64,000 bases of DNA, taken from NCBI RefSeq assembly GCF_009176705.1, contig NZ_AP021846.1, forward strand, positions 3,132,001 to 3,196,000, given 5' to 3'. This DNA comes from Pseudoalteromonas sp. A25. GTDB lineage: Bacteria > Pseudomonadota > Gammaproteobacteria > Enterobacterales > Alteromonadaceae. Positions 48,703 to 57,808 of the stretch are shown here, piece by piece. The position numbers and the translations under genes are program-made. Positions within the stretch are counted from its first letter, which is position 1; every line of letters starts with the position of its first letter. Below the pieces are notes generated by a model. That model was not told the origin of the DNA, did not search any database, and saw only the letters and a list, made by a program, of their open reading frames with translations.

Positions 48703-49968
48703 TTAAAAACTTAGGTTATATTGAATACCTGCAACGGTTGCATGACCTTTTGATTCAAAGCCCCAAGCCTGACCCAAATTATCCCTCTCGATAAAATTTT
48801 GTGTTTTACCTCGTAAAATACTCAAGCCAAAATCAACTGAACTTTGTTTACCAACGCGATATTCAGCTCCCAATGAATACCACATACGGTCTGTATCTGG
48901 AATTGAGATTGAAAGGTGAAATTCATCCGCAGGAGATTCATCATAGGCGATCCCCGCTCTTAACTTCAGCATTGAATTATATTGATGCTCCATCCCGATT
49001 GAATAACGCAGTGAGTTAGAAAAGTTTTCGTCTTTACTAAATACCGTGCCACGACCTTCAACTTGTGCCGCAAGCGTTTTAAAGCTACTCCAACCTGTCC
49101 ACAGTACACTGTAGTGTAGCGTGCTTTGCTCATCCACTAAATGAGACCCAGAAAACTCCGCTATCGCTGGTAAGGTCAGCTCAACAAAGCCAGGTAAAGC
49201 TTTGCCTTGAGTGCCGTAAAATGGCGCTCCTGCGGGTAACTGATTGCTAAACTCCCCTGCAAAGCGAATATCTGTTTCACTGCGATAATGAAACCCAAAG
49301 CGACTGTTACCATCTAGCTGGTAGCTTAAACCGATATTCCAGCCATAACCGCTGTCATCACCTTCAAGGTGTACCGCTTGAGTTTGCGCAGGCACAGGCA
49401 ACGAAGAAGCACCAAAAGTACGCTCAATTTTGGCGTCTGCGTATACGTAATTAACACCCAAAGCAACGCTCAGCGCTTCAGATACTTGGTACGCAGCACT
49501 CACATTGGTGTTCACAGTCACGATTTCTGTTTCACCGGCAAGTTGGCCTGCGGCATAGTCTTTGGCAAATTTAGTTGCTAACCCAAATTGTGAGAAAACA
49601 CCCATGCCAATTGACAGATTTTCTGCAACCGGCGTTGTATAATAAACAGCCGGTACAATTGCACTTGGCGCGATACTTGAGTCATCAAGTACACCGGCAT
49701 CCATACCATTGTTTGTTGATATTCCACGAAGGCTAACATCAGGTTCAACAAACATCGCGCCAATACTCAGCTGAGCACTATCAAACTGGCTCATTAAAGC
49801 GGGGTTACGTGCTACTACAGATGCATCATCGGCCGCAGACGCTTCACCAGCATAGGCACGCCCTAACCCTGAAACATTTTGCTCCGCCAGTTGAAACGCA
49901 GCTGCGCAGGCTTGTGAAGAAACAAACATCAAGCTTGATGCTAATACAGTTTTCTTAAATACAGACAT
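48703..49968 (-). CDS. FadL-type outer membrane transport protein
   Basis: This 421-aa beta-barrel protein has a signal peptide (MSVFKKTVLASSLMFVSSQACA) and the FadL hatch segment AAFQLAEQNVSGLGRAYAGEASAADDASVVARNPA (quoted parts: QLAEQNVSGLGRAYAGEA and VVARNPALMS). It ends in a phenylalanine (YNLSF), as outer-membrane barrels do. FadL proteins import long-chain fatty acids or other hydrophobic compounds. The substrate here is not determined. Confidence 0.93.
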   Translation of the reverse strand: MSVFKKTVLASSLMFVSSQACAAAFQLAEQNVSGLGRAYAGEASAADDASVVARNPALMSQFDSAQLSIGAMFVEPDVSLRGISTNNGMDAGVLDDSSIAPSAIVPAVYYTTPVAENLSIGMGVFSQFGLATKFAKDYAAGQLAGETEIVTVNTNVSAAYQVSEALSVALGVNYVYADAKIERTFGASSLPVPAQTQAVHLEGDDSGYGWNIGLSYQLDGNSRFGFHYRSETDIRFAGEFSNQLPAGAPFYGTQGKALPGFVELTLPAIAEFSGSHLVDEQSTLHYSVLWTGWSSFKTLAAQVEGRGTVFSKDENFSNSLRYSIGMEHQYNSMLKLRAGIAYDESPADEFHLSISIPDTDRMWYSLGAEYRVGKQSSVDFGLSILRGKTQNFIERDNLGQAWGFESKGHATVAGIQYNLSF

Positions 49969-50140
49969 TTTTCAATCCCATGTGTACAGTCACATTTTTA
50001 AAACCCGCACACACTACCGAAAACGAACTCAAAAAGCTGCAAATTCGAGATAATACTCTAATCAATCGAACAATTTTACATCATCGCTTAATTTTCACAC
50101 TTATCTACAACCCCACAAATAGAATTAATTCTCATTTGTA

Positions 50141-50169
50141 TTGACAGAAAAGCGTGACTTCCTTAGACT
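50141..50169 (+). promoter_or_regulatory. Promoter of the Cys-rich membrane protein gene
   Basis: A perfect TTGACA (50141-50146), a 17-nt spacer and TAGACT (50164-50169) give a good sigma70 promoter 34 nt before the start codon. Confidence 0.55.
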
Positions 50170-50203
50170 TCTGCATAAAGGTTGAACGACAAGTAGGAAG
50201 GAC

Positions 50204-50524
50204 ATGTTATTACTGGTATTGAGTGCTTTGTTTTTTTCAGGAGCCAGCGTTTATTGTTGGTGTAAAGCCTCCTATTGCGCCTGCCAGCGCGCAGGACAAT
50301 GTGATAATCCCATTAGTTTCTATTGGCTTGCAGGGATCTGCGCCTCAATGATAGCTCTACTCCTTTGCTGCTTAGCATTACACACAAACACAGGTACGGC
50401 ATTGTGGTTGATTTTAACGCTGTCCTGTCTAACTGGTGCAACGTTATCAGCCAAATTGAGTGGCCAAAAACAGCGCAAACGCATTAAGCTAAAAGGTGAT
50501 CTTTTAGTAGGCGAGATAAATTAA
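50204..50524 (+). CDS. Cysteine-rich small membrane protein of unknown function
   Basis: This 106-aa protein has three hydrophobic segments: about residues 1-17, 40-63 and 66-84. Between the first two lie five cysteines in the pattern C18-x-C20-x4-C25-x-C27-x5-C33, which could bind metal or form disulfides. A basic tail (KQRKRIKLKGD) follows. I do not recognise the family. A good promoter lies just upstream, and the last 41 nt overlap the HD-GYP gene tail-to-tail. Confidence 0.65.
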   Translation: MLLLVLSALFFSGASVYCWCKASYCACQRAGQCDNPISFYWLAGICASMIALLLCCLALHTNTGTALWLILTLSCLTGATLSAKLSGQKQRKRIKLKGDLLVGEIN

Positions 50525-51773
50525 TCTGATAATCTAAGGGGCGGATACTAGCAATCACTTTAACATCATGCTCAGGTACACTTAAATCAAGTTCTTTGGC
50601 CGTTATATGATGCATATGTTTAGTATTATAGAAAATTCTCACATTCGGTGCTGTGGGCGCGTGTTTATTACCTGCGAGCACCAAGGCCAATCGCTCGTTC
50701 GTCAATTTAACAATTGACCCTACAGGGTGTACCCCCTGACATTTTATAAAACGCTGCACCAGATCAGGATCAAACTTATCTTTGTTGGTTAACAAGTGAC
50801 GCAGCGCATGAACGGGCTCTTCTCCTTGTTGATATGGGCGCTCAGATGTCATTGCATCATATACATCAACGATTGCCATGATCCTAGCAGCTTTGCTTAT
50901 CTTTGAACCTTGTAGCCCTCTTGGGTAGCCGGTACCGTCAAGACGTTCATGATGGTTAATTATCATATCCATGATTAAAGGAGTTACACCTTGCTCGCCT
51001 TTTACCAAACCCAAAGAGTGAACCACGTGTTTCTTTACCGCTTTATATTCGTTGTCACTGAGCTTATCTTTTTTATTTACCAACCCTTGAGGCAAACGCG
51101 CATGTCCGACATCATGCAACATGGCCCCCATCGCAAGTTGTTGAATGAGACTTTGCGATAACCCTAGGTACTTGGCAAACACACTGATCAAAATTGCACA
51201 ATTAATCATATGTCGCCAATTGTAACCTTCCTTATCCTGTAAGCGTGTTAAAATTGCCATCGCATTACTATTGCGTAATACCGAATCCACAATCTCTTTA
51301 CTTATCTCATTGATCAGCCCGATGTCAGCCTTGAGCCCTGAGGTAATGTCGCCATACATGACTTGTACTTTTCTAGTGTGTAGTTCAAAGGCTTGACTAG
51401 CTAGTTCAAACTCCCGCTCAAGAGAGGTGGCCTCCGCGGTGCTGGTTTTTTTCTTTTTTACACGCTTTGATGTGGATTTCTCACTCGCTTTACCCGCTCT
51501 TCTGCGTCGTTCTCGGGCATCGATTTTTGCAACTTCAGTGGCACTTTCCTGTGCTTTATCTTCTTTTTGGTACTTATCAGGAATGGCTATTTCGCTCAAA
51601 TCAAAGTCAATATTGAGCTCCAAGACACCTTCAGCAGTGAGCTTATCGATAATGCCACGATCTCTTACCATACCTCGGGATTTAATTTTAACACCCGTAT
51701 CAGCCCGCTGTTTGTTGACGCTATCAACAAACATACCAGGCTTGAGTTCAGAAATAGGAAGAGTCACGCGCAT
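50484..51773 (-). CDS. HD-GYP domain c-di-GMP phosphodiesterase
   Basis: This 429-aa protein has an N-terminal DUF3391-like domain (about residues 1-60, starting LPISELKPGMFVD) and a basic linker (about 70-115 with KKKKTS). The HD-GYP domain shows MLHDVGHARLP and HHERLDGTGYPRG, which carry the metal ligands of the active form. This family hydrolyses c-di-GMP to pGpG or GMP, opposing the cyclase at 32965. No membrane helices are visible. Confidence 0.92.
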   Translation of the reverse strand: MRVTLPISELKPGMFVDSVNKQRADTGVKIKSRGMVRDRGIIDKLTAEGVLELNIDFDLSEIAIPDKYQKEDKAQESATEVAKIDARERRRRAGKASEKSTSKRVKKKKTSTAEATSLEREFELASQAFELHTRKVQVMYGDITSGLKADIGLINEISKEIVDSVLRNSNAMAILTRLQDKEGYNWRHMINCAILISVFAKYLGLSQSLIQQLAMGAMLHDVGHARLPQGLVNKKDKLSDNEYKAVKKHVVHSLGLVKGEQGVTPLIMDMIINHHERLDGTGYPRGLQGSKISKAARIMAIVDVYDAMTSERPYQQGEEPVHALRHLLTNKDKFDPDLVQRFIKCQGVHPVGSIVKLTNERLALVLAGNKHAPTAPNVRIFYNTKHMHHITAKELDLSVPEHDVKVIASIRPLDYQINLSRLLKDHLLA

Positions 51774-51963
51774 AGTAGGATAATATCAAAAAGGATAACA
51801 GGTACGATTAATAGCACTTTTCGGCTCTAATAGTCTATATTTCGGCCATTAAATAATAATTAACTATTAGATAAAATGGCATTTTGACGGGGTTAACGTG
51901 GGGTTGATAGGTGTACACAGTGCGTATACACCTAAGTTTGTTGAAATGAGCTCTGGCTACAAA

Positions 51964-52299
51964 CTACTCTTGGAAGTATGTACCCCAACCGTCATATTCA
52001 ACATTATATTCTTGCGCCAAAGCAGCTAGTTTATCTACATCTTCCATGATCACATCTGCGTCTAACTCAGCTTCTACGACTATATCAAAGCCCCAGATTT
52101 TAGTGCCGTCTTCAAGCTCTAGTTCAGCGGGGTCTTCAACATCATAACCAAGCCTAAACGCCGCTAACGCTGCGTTTTCCAGCTTTTTAAAGTCTTCACA
52201 TACAAAATGATGCTCAACTTCATACAACTTATCGGTTGCAGAGCCATCTTCTAAAAGTGACTCAACGATGTCTTCACTAATTTCGCGCCAGTTTTCCAT
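51964..52299 (-). CDS. rraB: Ribonuclease E inhibitor RraB
   Basis: The 111-aa acidic protein matches RraB in length and in the features NWREISEDIVESLLEDGS, VEHHFVCEDF and the end YDGWGTYFQE. RraB binds RNase E and changes its mRNA decay activity. The gene overlaps plsC by 23 nt at its upstream end. Confidence 0.92.
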   Translation of the reverse strand: MENWREISEDIVESLLEDGSATDKLYEVEHHFVCEDFKKLENAALAAFRLGYDVEDPAELELEDGTKIWGFDIVVEAELDADVIMEDVDKLAALAQEYNVEYDGWGTYFQE

Positions 52300-53017
52300 T
52301 ATTCTCTTTTACCTTTTCATCAAGCTCAGCAATACGTTGCGACATAACAGAATGTATCGCTTTTGCATGGTCACGGGCACTGATCTCTTTATCTAAATAA
52401 ATCGGCGCCAAAATATCAATGTAGATTGTACCATTGTCCCACCTGTTTAGCTTAATACAATTGTTTGTACTATTCATACATACAGGTACAACAGGGACTT
52501 GCGCATTCATCGCTGTATGAAAAGCACCTGTTTTAAACGGTAATAAGCCCTGTCCATAACTGCGCGTTCCCTCTGGGAACATCCAAATAGACAAACCTTT
52601 ACTCTTAATTTTTTCAGCTGACTTGCCAAGCGTTCCTACAGCCTTTGTACGATTACCTCTGTTTATCAGAATATTTCCTGAAAGCCAGTACATCTGACCA
52701 AAAAATGGGATCCATTTTAAGCTCTTTTTACCCATACTAACTGTTTTTTCGGGTACTACCGCTGGCAGAGTAAATAAATCATAGTTATTTTGATGATTAG
52801 CCACATACACAGCTGGCCCAACATTAATACTATCCGGGTGACGAGAAACAACTAATTTCACACCAATTACGGCTGACATTTTGCCAAACCAACTCGCAAT
52901 TGTATGAACATTGTTAGGGTGAAATGGCCTTACGATGCACAAAAGTAACCCAAAAATACAGCTAAAAATAATAAACAATGCCATCGCTAAGATGCGTAAT
53001 ATTGCCAACAAAATCAT
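52277..53017 (-). CDS. plsC: 1-acyl-sn-glycerol-3-phosphate acyltransferase
   Basis: This 246-aa acyltransferase converts lysophosphatidic acid to phosphatidic acid in the inner membrane. It has the N-terminal membrane helix, the H(x4)D motif in ANHQNNYDLFT, the FPEGTRS motif and the KTGAFHTAMNAQVPVVPV block. It overlaps rraB by 23 nt on the same strand. It follows rpoH's terminator, so it has its own promoter. Confidence 0.94.
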   Translation of the reverse strand: MILLAILRILAMALFIIFSCIFGLLLCIVRPFHPNNVHTIASWFGKMSAVIGVKLVVSRHPDSINVGPAVYVANHQNNYDLFTLPAVVPEKTVSMGKKSLKWIPFFGQMYWLSGNILINRGNRTKAVGTLGKSAEKIKSKGLSIWMFPEGTRSYGQGLLPFKTGAFHTAMNAQVPVVPVCMNSTNNCIKLNRWDNGTIYIDILAPIYLDKEISARDHAKAIHSVMSQRIAELDEKVKENNGKLARN

Positions 53018-53094
53018 CTCTCCTCACTTACGAACGCGCATTATAATCAAAATAGCGAACACTTGTAAGCTCAAAAAAATACACTCATCGACAA

Positions 53095-53129
53095 AAAATA
53101 AAAAAGCCGCTAACTAACTAGCGGCTTTT
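53095..53129 (-). terminator. rpoH terminator
   Basis: AAAAGCCGCTA (53102-53112) pairs with TAGCGGCTTTT (53119-53129), 6-nt loop. On the minus strand it lies 20 nt after the rpoH stop, and T residues follow the stem. Confidence 0.87.
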
Positions 53130-53149
53130 CTAAAAAATTCAATTATTTG

Positions 53150-54013
53150 TTAGCTCATTGCAGCTTGTAACTTTTTCATTGCTGACTTTTCTAACTGACG
53201 TACACGCTCTGCTGACACATTATACTTTTCTGCCAGGTCTTGTAGTGTTGCTTTTTCATCAGCTAACCAACGCGCACTGATGATATCTTGTGAACGCTCA
53301 TCTAACGTTTTAAGGGCATTAAACAAACGAGTCTGTGATTGCTCTTGCCACTGCTCTTCTTCAACTACGTCAGCTAAGTCACCACTTGCATCAGTCAAGT
53401 ATTGAACAGGAGAATAGCTGCTTGCAGGTGCGTCGTCGTTATCGTCTGATGTTAAATCAAAGCCCATATCTTGGCCGCTCATACGTGATTCCATTTCGCG
53501 TACTTCTTTTTCACTCACGCCAAGTTCATTTGCAACTGTGGTTACTTCGTCTTGGTTAAACCAGCCCAAACGCTTTTTATTCTTTCTTAAATTAAAGAAC
53601 AGTTTACGCTGTGCTTTTGTGGTTGCAACCTTAACAATACGCCAGTTCTTTAACACGTACTCATGAATTTCGGCTTTTATCCAGTGCACCGCAAATGAAA
53701 CGAGTCTAACACCGACATCAGGATTAAAACGTTTAACAGCCTTCATCAGACCTATGTTACCTTCTTGAATTAAGTCAGCCTGCGGTAAACCGTAACCAGA
53801 GTAACTTTTGGCAATATGGGCAACAAAGCGAAGGTGAGAAACGATGAGTTGTTTAGCAGCTTCCAAATCCCCTTCTTGCTGAAGACGGGTGGCCAACACT
53901 TTTTCTTGTTCAGCATCAAGCATAGGTATAGCACTTACAGTTTGTAAGTAGCCATCAAGGCTTGCGCTTTGTTGTCCAGCGGTTAGTGCTAATGCGTATA
54001 AATCTTTACTCAT
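53150..54013 (-). CDS. rpoH: RNA polymerase sigma-32 (heat-shock sigma factor)
   Basis: The 287-aa sigma factor has region 2 ([19 protein letters not shown] and [22 protein letters not shown]), the RpoH-specific box [13 protein letters not shown] between regions 2 and 3, and region 4 with a HTH ([19 protein letters not shown]). It directs transcription of chaperone and protease genes. It follows ftsYEX on the same strand as in E. coli, but a 277-nt gap holds its own promoter with a perfect CIRCE element, which is unexpected for this gene. Confidence 0.97.
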   Translation of the reverse strand: MSKDLYALALTAGQQSASLDGYLQTVSAIPMLDAEQEKVLATRLQQEGDLEAAKQLIVSHLRFVAHIAKSYSGYGLPQADLIQEGNIGLMKAVKRFNPDVGVRLVSFAVHWIKAEIHEYVLKNWRIVKVATTKAQRKLFFNLRKNKKRLGWFNQDEVTTVANELGVSEKEVREMESRMSGQDMGFDLTSDDNDDAPASSYSPVQYLTDASGDLADVVEEEQWQEQSQTRLFNALKTLDERSQDIISARWLADEKATLQDLAEKYNVSAERVRQLEKSAMKKLQAAMS

Positions 54014-54046
54014 TTTTCACCTCAGTGATAAATATCTCAGTCCATT

Positions 54047-54073
54047 TTAGCACTCTTTAAGCAAGAGTGCTAA
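54047..54073. promoter_or_regulatory. CIRCE element upstream of rpoH
   Basis: TTAGCACTC (54047-54055), nine bases, and GAGTGCTAA (54065-54073) match the CIRCE consensus TTAGCACTC-N9-GAGTGCTAA at every position. CIRCE is the operator of the heat-shock repressor HrcA. It lies 33 nt upstream of the rpoH start codon and begins at the predicted transcription start, so a repressor bound there would block rpoH expression. Confidence 0.9.
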
Positions 54074-54078
54074 TGTGT

Positions 54079-54107
54079 ATATAATACTTTTTTTAAATAA
54101 AAAGCAA
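54079..54107 (-). promoter_or_regulatory. Predicted sigma70 promoter of rpoH
   Basis: On the minus strand TTGCTT (54102-54107), a 17-nt spacer and TTATAT (54079-54084) suggest a start near 54072, at the edge of the CIRCE. A second possible set (TTAGCA with an 18-nt spacer and TAAAAT) lies inside the CIRCE itself. Confidence 0.45.
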
Positions 54108-54290
54108 GCTTTTTATTTCCACTGTAAAACTAACACTTAAGTTTTTGATTTATATAAGATCAAAATAAAAGAAAGGCGTAGAAAACAGCTAGCAGTAATA
54201 GTAGTCTAACGTATTAATATGACTCAATCGTGACATTTTACAGGCACTTAGCAGCAATAAAAGAAAGCGTAAGTGCCAAAAATCCAGACG

Positions 54291-55277
54291 TTATACCTTA
54301 TCCGGCTCAATATCTTTTATGTAACGATGTACGGAGAAAAACGACCCGCCAAATCCTAATGTTATCGCCAAAAGCAGTAAAATCATCAATTCATTTAAAT
54401 TAAGGCCCTGTAATACAAATGAACTTTGATACACCCCAGCAACCATGGAAACCGCCGACTCTAACCACCAAAGCATCATTGCTACGCTCATAAACGCGAC
54501 TAATCCACCAACAATGCCATACCATATACCTGTCCATATAAATGGGGTGTGAATAAACGTGTTTGTTGCACCAACCAGTTTTAATACTTGAATTTCTTCT
54601 TTTTTATCCATTATGGATAGGCGTATGGTGTTACCAATAATCAAGATCACTGCACTGAGTAATAACAGAGCGATGGTAACGACACTTTCTTTCAATAAAC
54701 TTAAGAGTGCATTTAAACGCTCTAACCATTCAATATCTAGCTTACCAAACTCTACTTCACGTTCCTTTTCTAATTTATCTAGCAACTGCTGAGCAGCTTG
54801 AGGCTTTCTATAACGACTAGTCGGTGTAACCAATACCACATTTGGCAAAGGGTTCTCTTCTAGATAATCTAGCGCCTGTCCAAAGCCCGAGATCCGTTTA
54901 AACTCTTCCAAAGCTTGCGATTTAGATATTAATTTCACATCTGCTACTTCAGGATATAATGCAAGGCGCTTCACAAGAGTCTGAGTTTGTTGCTCGTTCA
55001 TTGACTCTTTTACAAAAAGAGATATTTCTGCAGCATCGTTAAAGCCGCTGCTCACCTGCTGTACATTTTTTACCACTATATATAAGGTAGCTGGTAGCGT
55101 GAGACTTAACCCCAAAACCAAAATTGTCATCATCGAGGCCATAGGTGTACGCCACATCTCCCCTAAGCTATTTACCCCTTGACGGAATACCGTGAGTACA
55201 AAAAAGTAAATACGCAAAAACAAAGACTTATTTTGACTACTCGTTTGTGCTTCACGACTTTTGAATAGCAAACTCAT
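54291..55277 (-). CDS. ftsX: Cell division protein FtsX
   Basis: The 328-aa inner-membrane permease-like partner of FtsE regulates peptidoglycan hydrolases at the septum. It has four membrane segments (about 55-75, 200-222, 245-268 and 295-315), and the periplasmic domain lies after the first. The C-terminus reads YIKDIEPDKV. Its start overlaps the ftsE stop by 4 nt, so the two are coupled. Confidence 0.95.
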   Translation of the reverse strand: MSLLFKSREAQTSSQNKSLFLRIYFFVLTVFRQGVNSLGEMWRTPMASMMTILVLGLSLTLPATLYIVVKNVQQVSSGFNDAAEISLFVKESMNEQQTQTLVKRLALYPEVADVKLISKSQALEEFKRISGFGQALDYLEENPLPNVVLVTPTSRYRKPQAAQQLLDKLEKEREVEFGKLDIEWLERLNALLSLLKESVVTIALLLLSAVILIIGNTIRLSIMDKKEEIQVLKLVGATNTFIHTPFIWTGIWYGIVGGLVAFMSVAMMLWWLESAVSMVAGVYQSSFVLQGLNLNELMILLLLAITLGFGGSFFSVHRYIKDIEPDKV

Positions 55278-55951
55278 AGCCCTCCCTCCATTAATGGATC
55301 TTGGCTCATACGGCCATGGCTCAATGTCAAACTACGATACTTCATTCTAGCGATAAGCCCAAGATCGTGTGTAGCTATAAGTACTGCTGTACCGTGACGA
55401 TTAAAATCTTCAAATAGTTTCAAAATTTCCATCGATAGCTCAGGGTCTAAGTTACCTGTTGGTTCATCTGCCAGTAATAGTGGTGGAGAATTGACAATGG
55501 CCCTGGCAATTCCCACGCGCTGTTGCTCTCCTCCAGATAACGTACTAGGCTGGCAACGTACTTTATCTAAAAGCCCTACTTTATCTAATGCCGCATGGAC
55601 TCTTTTTGCAATATGCTTATGATGCATACCTTCGATAACCAGGGGTAATGCAACGTTGTCGAATACGTTGTAACGCTCAAGTAAGCGGTGGTTTTGAAAA
55701 ATGATGCCAATATCGCGTCTTACAAAAGGGATCTGTCGATTTTTAACGCTATTTAAATCAACGCCATTGATAAATACATGTCCTGCCGAGGGGCGCTCCA
55801 TAACGCTGATCAACTTTAATAAAGTACTTTTACCCGCACCACTGTGACCGGTTAAAAAAGCAAGTTCGCCATTACCTAGCTCAAAACTCACCTTTTCCAG
55901 CGCTCTGTGACCACCTGGATATGTTTTGCTGACTTGGTCAAATTTGATCAT
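55274..55951 (-). CDS. ftsE: Cell division ATP-binding protein FtsE
   Basis: The 225-aa ABC ATPase has Walker A GHSGAGKS, signature LSGGEQQR and Walker B LLLADEPTGNLD, followed by the switch His in ATHDLG. It energises FtsX at the divisome. It lies 70 nt after ftsY and overlaps ftsX by 4 nt. Confidence 0.97.
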   Translation of the reverse strand: MIKFDQVSKTYPGGHRALEKVSFELGNGELAFLTGHSGAGKSTLLKLISVMERPSAGHVFINGVDLNSVKNRQIPFVRRDIGIIFQNHRLLERYNVFDNVALPLVIEGMHHKHIAKRVHAALDKVGLLDKVRCQPSTLSGGEQQRVGIARAIVNSPPLLLADEPTGNLDPELSMEILKLFEDFNRHGTAVLIATHDLGLIARMKYRSLTLSHGRMSQDPLMEGGL

Positions 55952-56021
55952 GTTAGGCCTGCTTATAATTGTGTTTTAGACCAAAGAAAGGGAGCGCTTT
56001 GTCTCCCTTACATTCACTTAG

Positions 56022-57587
56022 TTAAGCATCATCATTACTGAATAATGCGTCAATGAAATCGTCGCTTTTAAATGTTCGCAAATCATCAATACCTTCACCA
56101 ACACCAATGTAACGAATAGGGATCTGAAACTTATCAGCGACAGCGAAAATCACACCACCTTTAGCCGTACCATCAAGTTTAGTCAGTGTAATACCCGTTA
56201 ATCCAACTGCTTTATTAAATAGGTTTACTTGGCTTATCGCGTTTTGTCCTGTGCCGGCATCAATAGTTAACATCACTTCATGAGGCGCATCAGGGTCAAG
56301 TTTTTTCATAACACGGGCTATTTTTTCTAGCTCTTGCATCAAGTTATCTTTGTTCTGCAGACGCCCAGCAGTATCGGCAATTAACACGTCCATATTACGC
56401 GCCTGTGCGGCTTGAAACGCATCAAATACAACTGACGCACTATCAGCACCTGTATGTTGTGCTATCACAGGGATATTATTACGCTCTCCCCAAACTTGAA
56501 GCTGTTCAACTGCCGCAGCTCTAAAAGTATCACCAGCTGCGAGCATGACTGACTTGCCCTGTTGTTGAAACTGCTTCGCTAACTTTCCGATCGTAGTCGT
56601 TTTACCTACGCCGTTTACACCCACCATTAATATTACAAATGGCTTTTTATTTTCCGGTAACTGCAGTGGCTTTTCAGCTTCTTTGAGCATATCAGCCATT
56701 TCTTGCTTCATTAATTCATAAAGCGCATCACCATCTTTTAATTGTTTGCGATCTGCGGCATCAGTCAGGTTGTCGATTAACTTCATTGTTGTATCAACAC
56801 CAAGATCTGCTGTTAATAGCTGGGTTTCTAGCTCTTCAAATAAGTCATCATCTATTTTCTTACCTTTGAAAATCGAAGCAATACCAGAGCCTAGGTTAAC
56901 TTTCGTTTTCAATAAGCCTTTCTTCAAACGTGAGAAAAAGCCTTCCTTTTTAGGTTTATCTGCAGCGTCTTTCTCTGCCTGTGCTTTAGCTTCTGCCTCA
57001 GCGGCTAAACGTTGACGCTCGGCGTCTTCTCGTGCCGCTTGCTCTGCAGCGTCTTTCTCCGCTTGTGCTTTAGCTTCTGCTTCGGCGGCTAAACGTTGAC
57101 GCTCGGCGTCTTCTCGTGCCGCTTGCTCTGCAGCGTCTTTCTCTGCCTGTGCTTTAGCTTCTGCCTCAGCGGCTAAACGTTGACGTTCGGCGTCTTCACG
57201 TGCCGCTTGCTCTGCAGCGTCTTTCTCTGCCTGTGCTTTAGCTTCAGCCTCAGCGGCTAAACGTTGACGCTCGGCGTCTTCACGTACCGCCAGCTCTGCG
57301 GCTTCTTTCTCCGCTTGTGCTTTGGCCTGCGCCTCAGCGGCTAAACGTTGACGCTCAGCCTCTTCTCGTGCCGCTTGCTCTGCAGCGTCTTTCTCTGCTT
57401 GTGCTTTAGCCTGCGCCTCAGCGGCTAAACGTTGACGCTCGGCTTCTTCACGTTCAGCTTGCTCTGTAGCCGCCTGTTCAACCTGTGCTTTAGCGAGATT
57501 TTCCTCAGCTTCGGTTTGTTGCTGAGATTGCTCTGCTTCTTTTTTTCCAAATCCAAACCAAGACAGAAATTTGTTCTTTTTTCCCAT
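56022..57587 (-). CDS. ftsY: Signal recognition particle receptor FtsY
   Basis: The 521-aa SRP receptor GTPase brings ribosome-nascent chains to the Sec translocon. The GTPase core has GVNGVGKTTTIGKLA (P-loop), DTAGRLQNK and TKLDGTAKGG, with the SRP-type NG fold (about residues 220-521). The N-terminal part is a membrane-targeting MGKKNKFLSWFGFGKK followed by six copies of a 28-residue Ala/Glu/Arg-rich repeat in the acidic A domain. The last full copies are nearly identical at DNA level. The gene heads the ftsYEX operon. Confidence 0.97.
   Translation of the reverse strand: MGKKNKFLSWFGFGKKEAEQSQQQTEAEENLAKAQVEQAATEQAEREEAERQRLAAEAQAKAQAEKDAAEQAAREEAERQRLAAEAQAKAQAEKEAAELAVREDAERQRLAAEAEAKAQAEKDAAEQAAREDAERQRLAAEAEAKAQAEKDAAEQAAREDAERQRLAAEAEAKAQAEKDAAEQAAREDAERQRLAAEAEAKAQAEKDAADKPKKEGFFSRLKKGLLKTKVNLGSGIASIFKGKKIDDDLFEELETQLLTADLGVDTTMKLIDNLTDAADRKQLKDGDALYELMKQEMADMLKEAEKPLQLPENKKPFVILMVGVNGVGKTTTIGKLAKQFQQQGKSVMLAAGDTFRAAAVEQLQVWGERNNIPVIAQHTGADSASVVFDAFQAAQARNMDVLIADTAGRLQNKDNLMQELEKIARVMKKLDPDAPHEVMLTIDAGTGQNAISQVNLFNKAVGLTGITLTKLDGTAKGGVIFAVADKFQIPIRYIGVGEGIDDLRTFKSDDFIDALFSNDDA
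56958..57470 (-). repeat. Six-copy 84-bp tandem repeat inside ftsY
   Basis: The 10-mer GCGGCTAAAC recurs at 57001, 57085, 57169, 57253, 57337 and 57421, exactly 84 bp apart. Each unit encodes a 28-residue repeat containing AERQRLAAEA. The copies nearest the catalytic domain are nearly identical, which suggests recent unequal exchange or slippage. Confidence 0.9.
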
Positions 57588-57808
57588 GCTCGCTAAATAC
57601 CGTATTTAATAAATCTGATAGACTGATGAAGGTTTCAATGTTTATTGTTTACAATTGACAACCACGATAAGTGACGAAGGTGCCTGTTTATTTACGCACG
57701 ACCGTCAAATAAAATTCAAAATTAGCGCGCAGTGTATCATGTTCCTGATGGATGAAAAATGTAGCGGCCGCGATTTATCCAAGTGAAAATATTAAGATTC
57801 TGTGATCT

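Noticed and set aside
50115..50140. Fur-box-like palindrome (GAATTAATTC core) before the 50204 gene
   Set aside because: Too many mismatches to the Fur 19-mer and no iron-related neighbour.
54243..54277. A terminator for ftsX (GGCACTTA/TAAGTGCC)
   Set aside because: The stem is 8 bp with a 19-nt loop, and no T tract follows on the minus strand.
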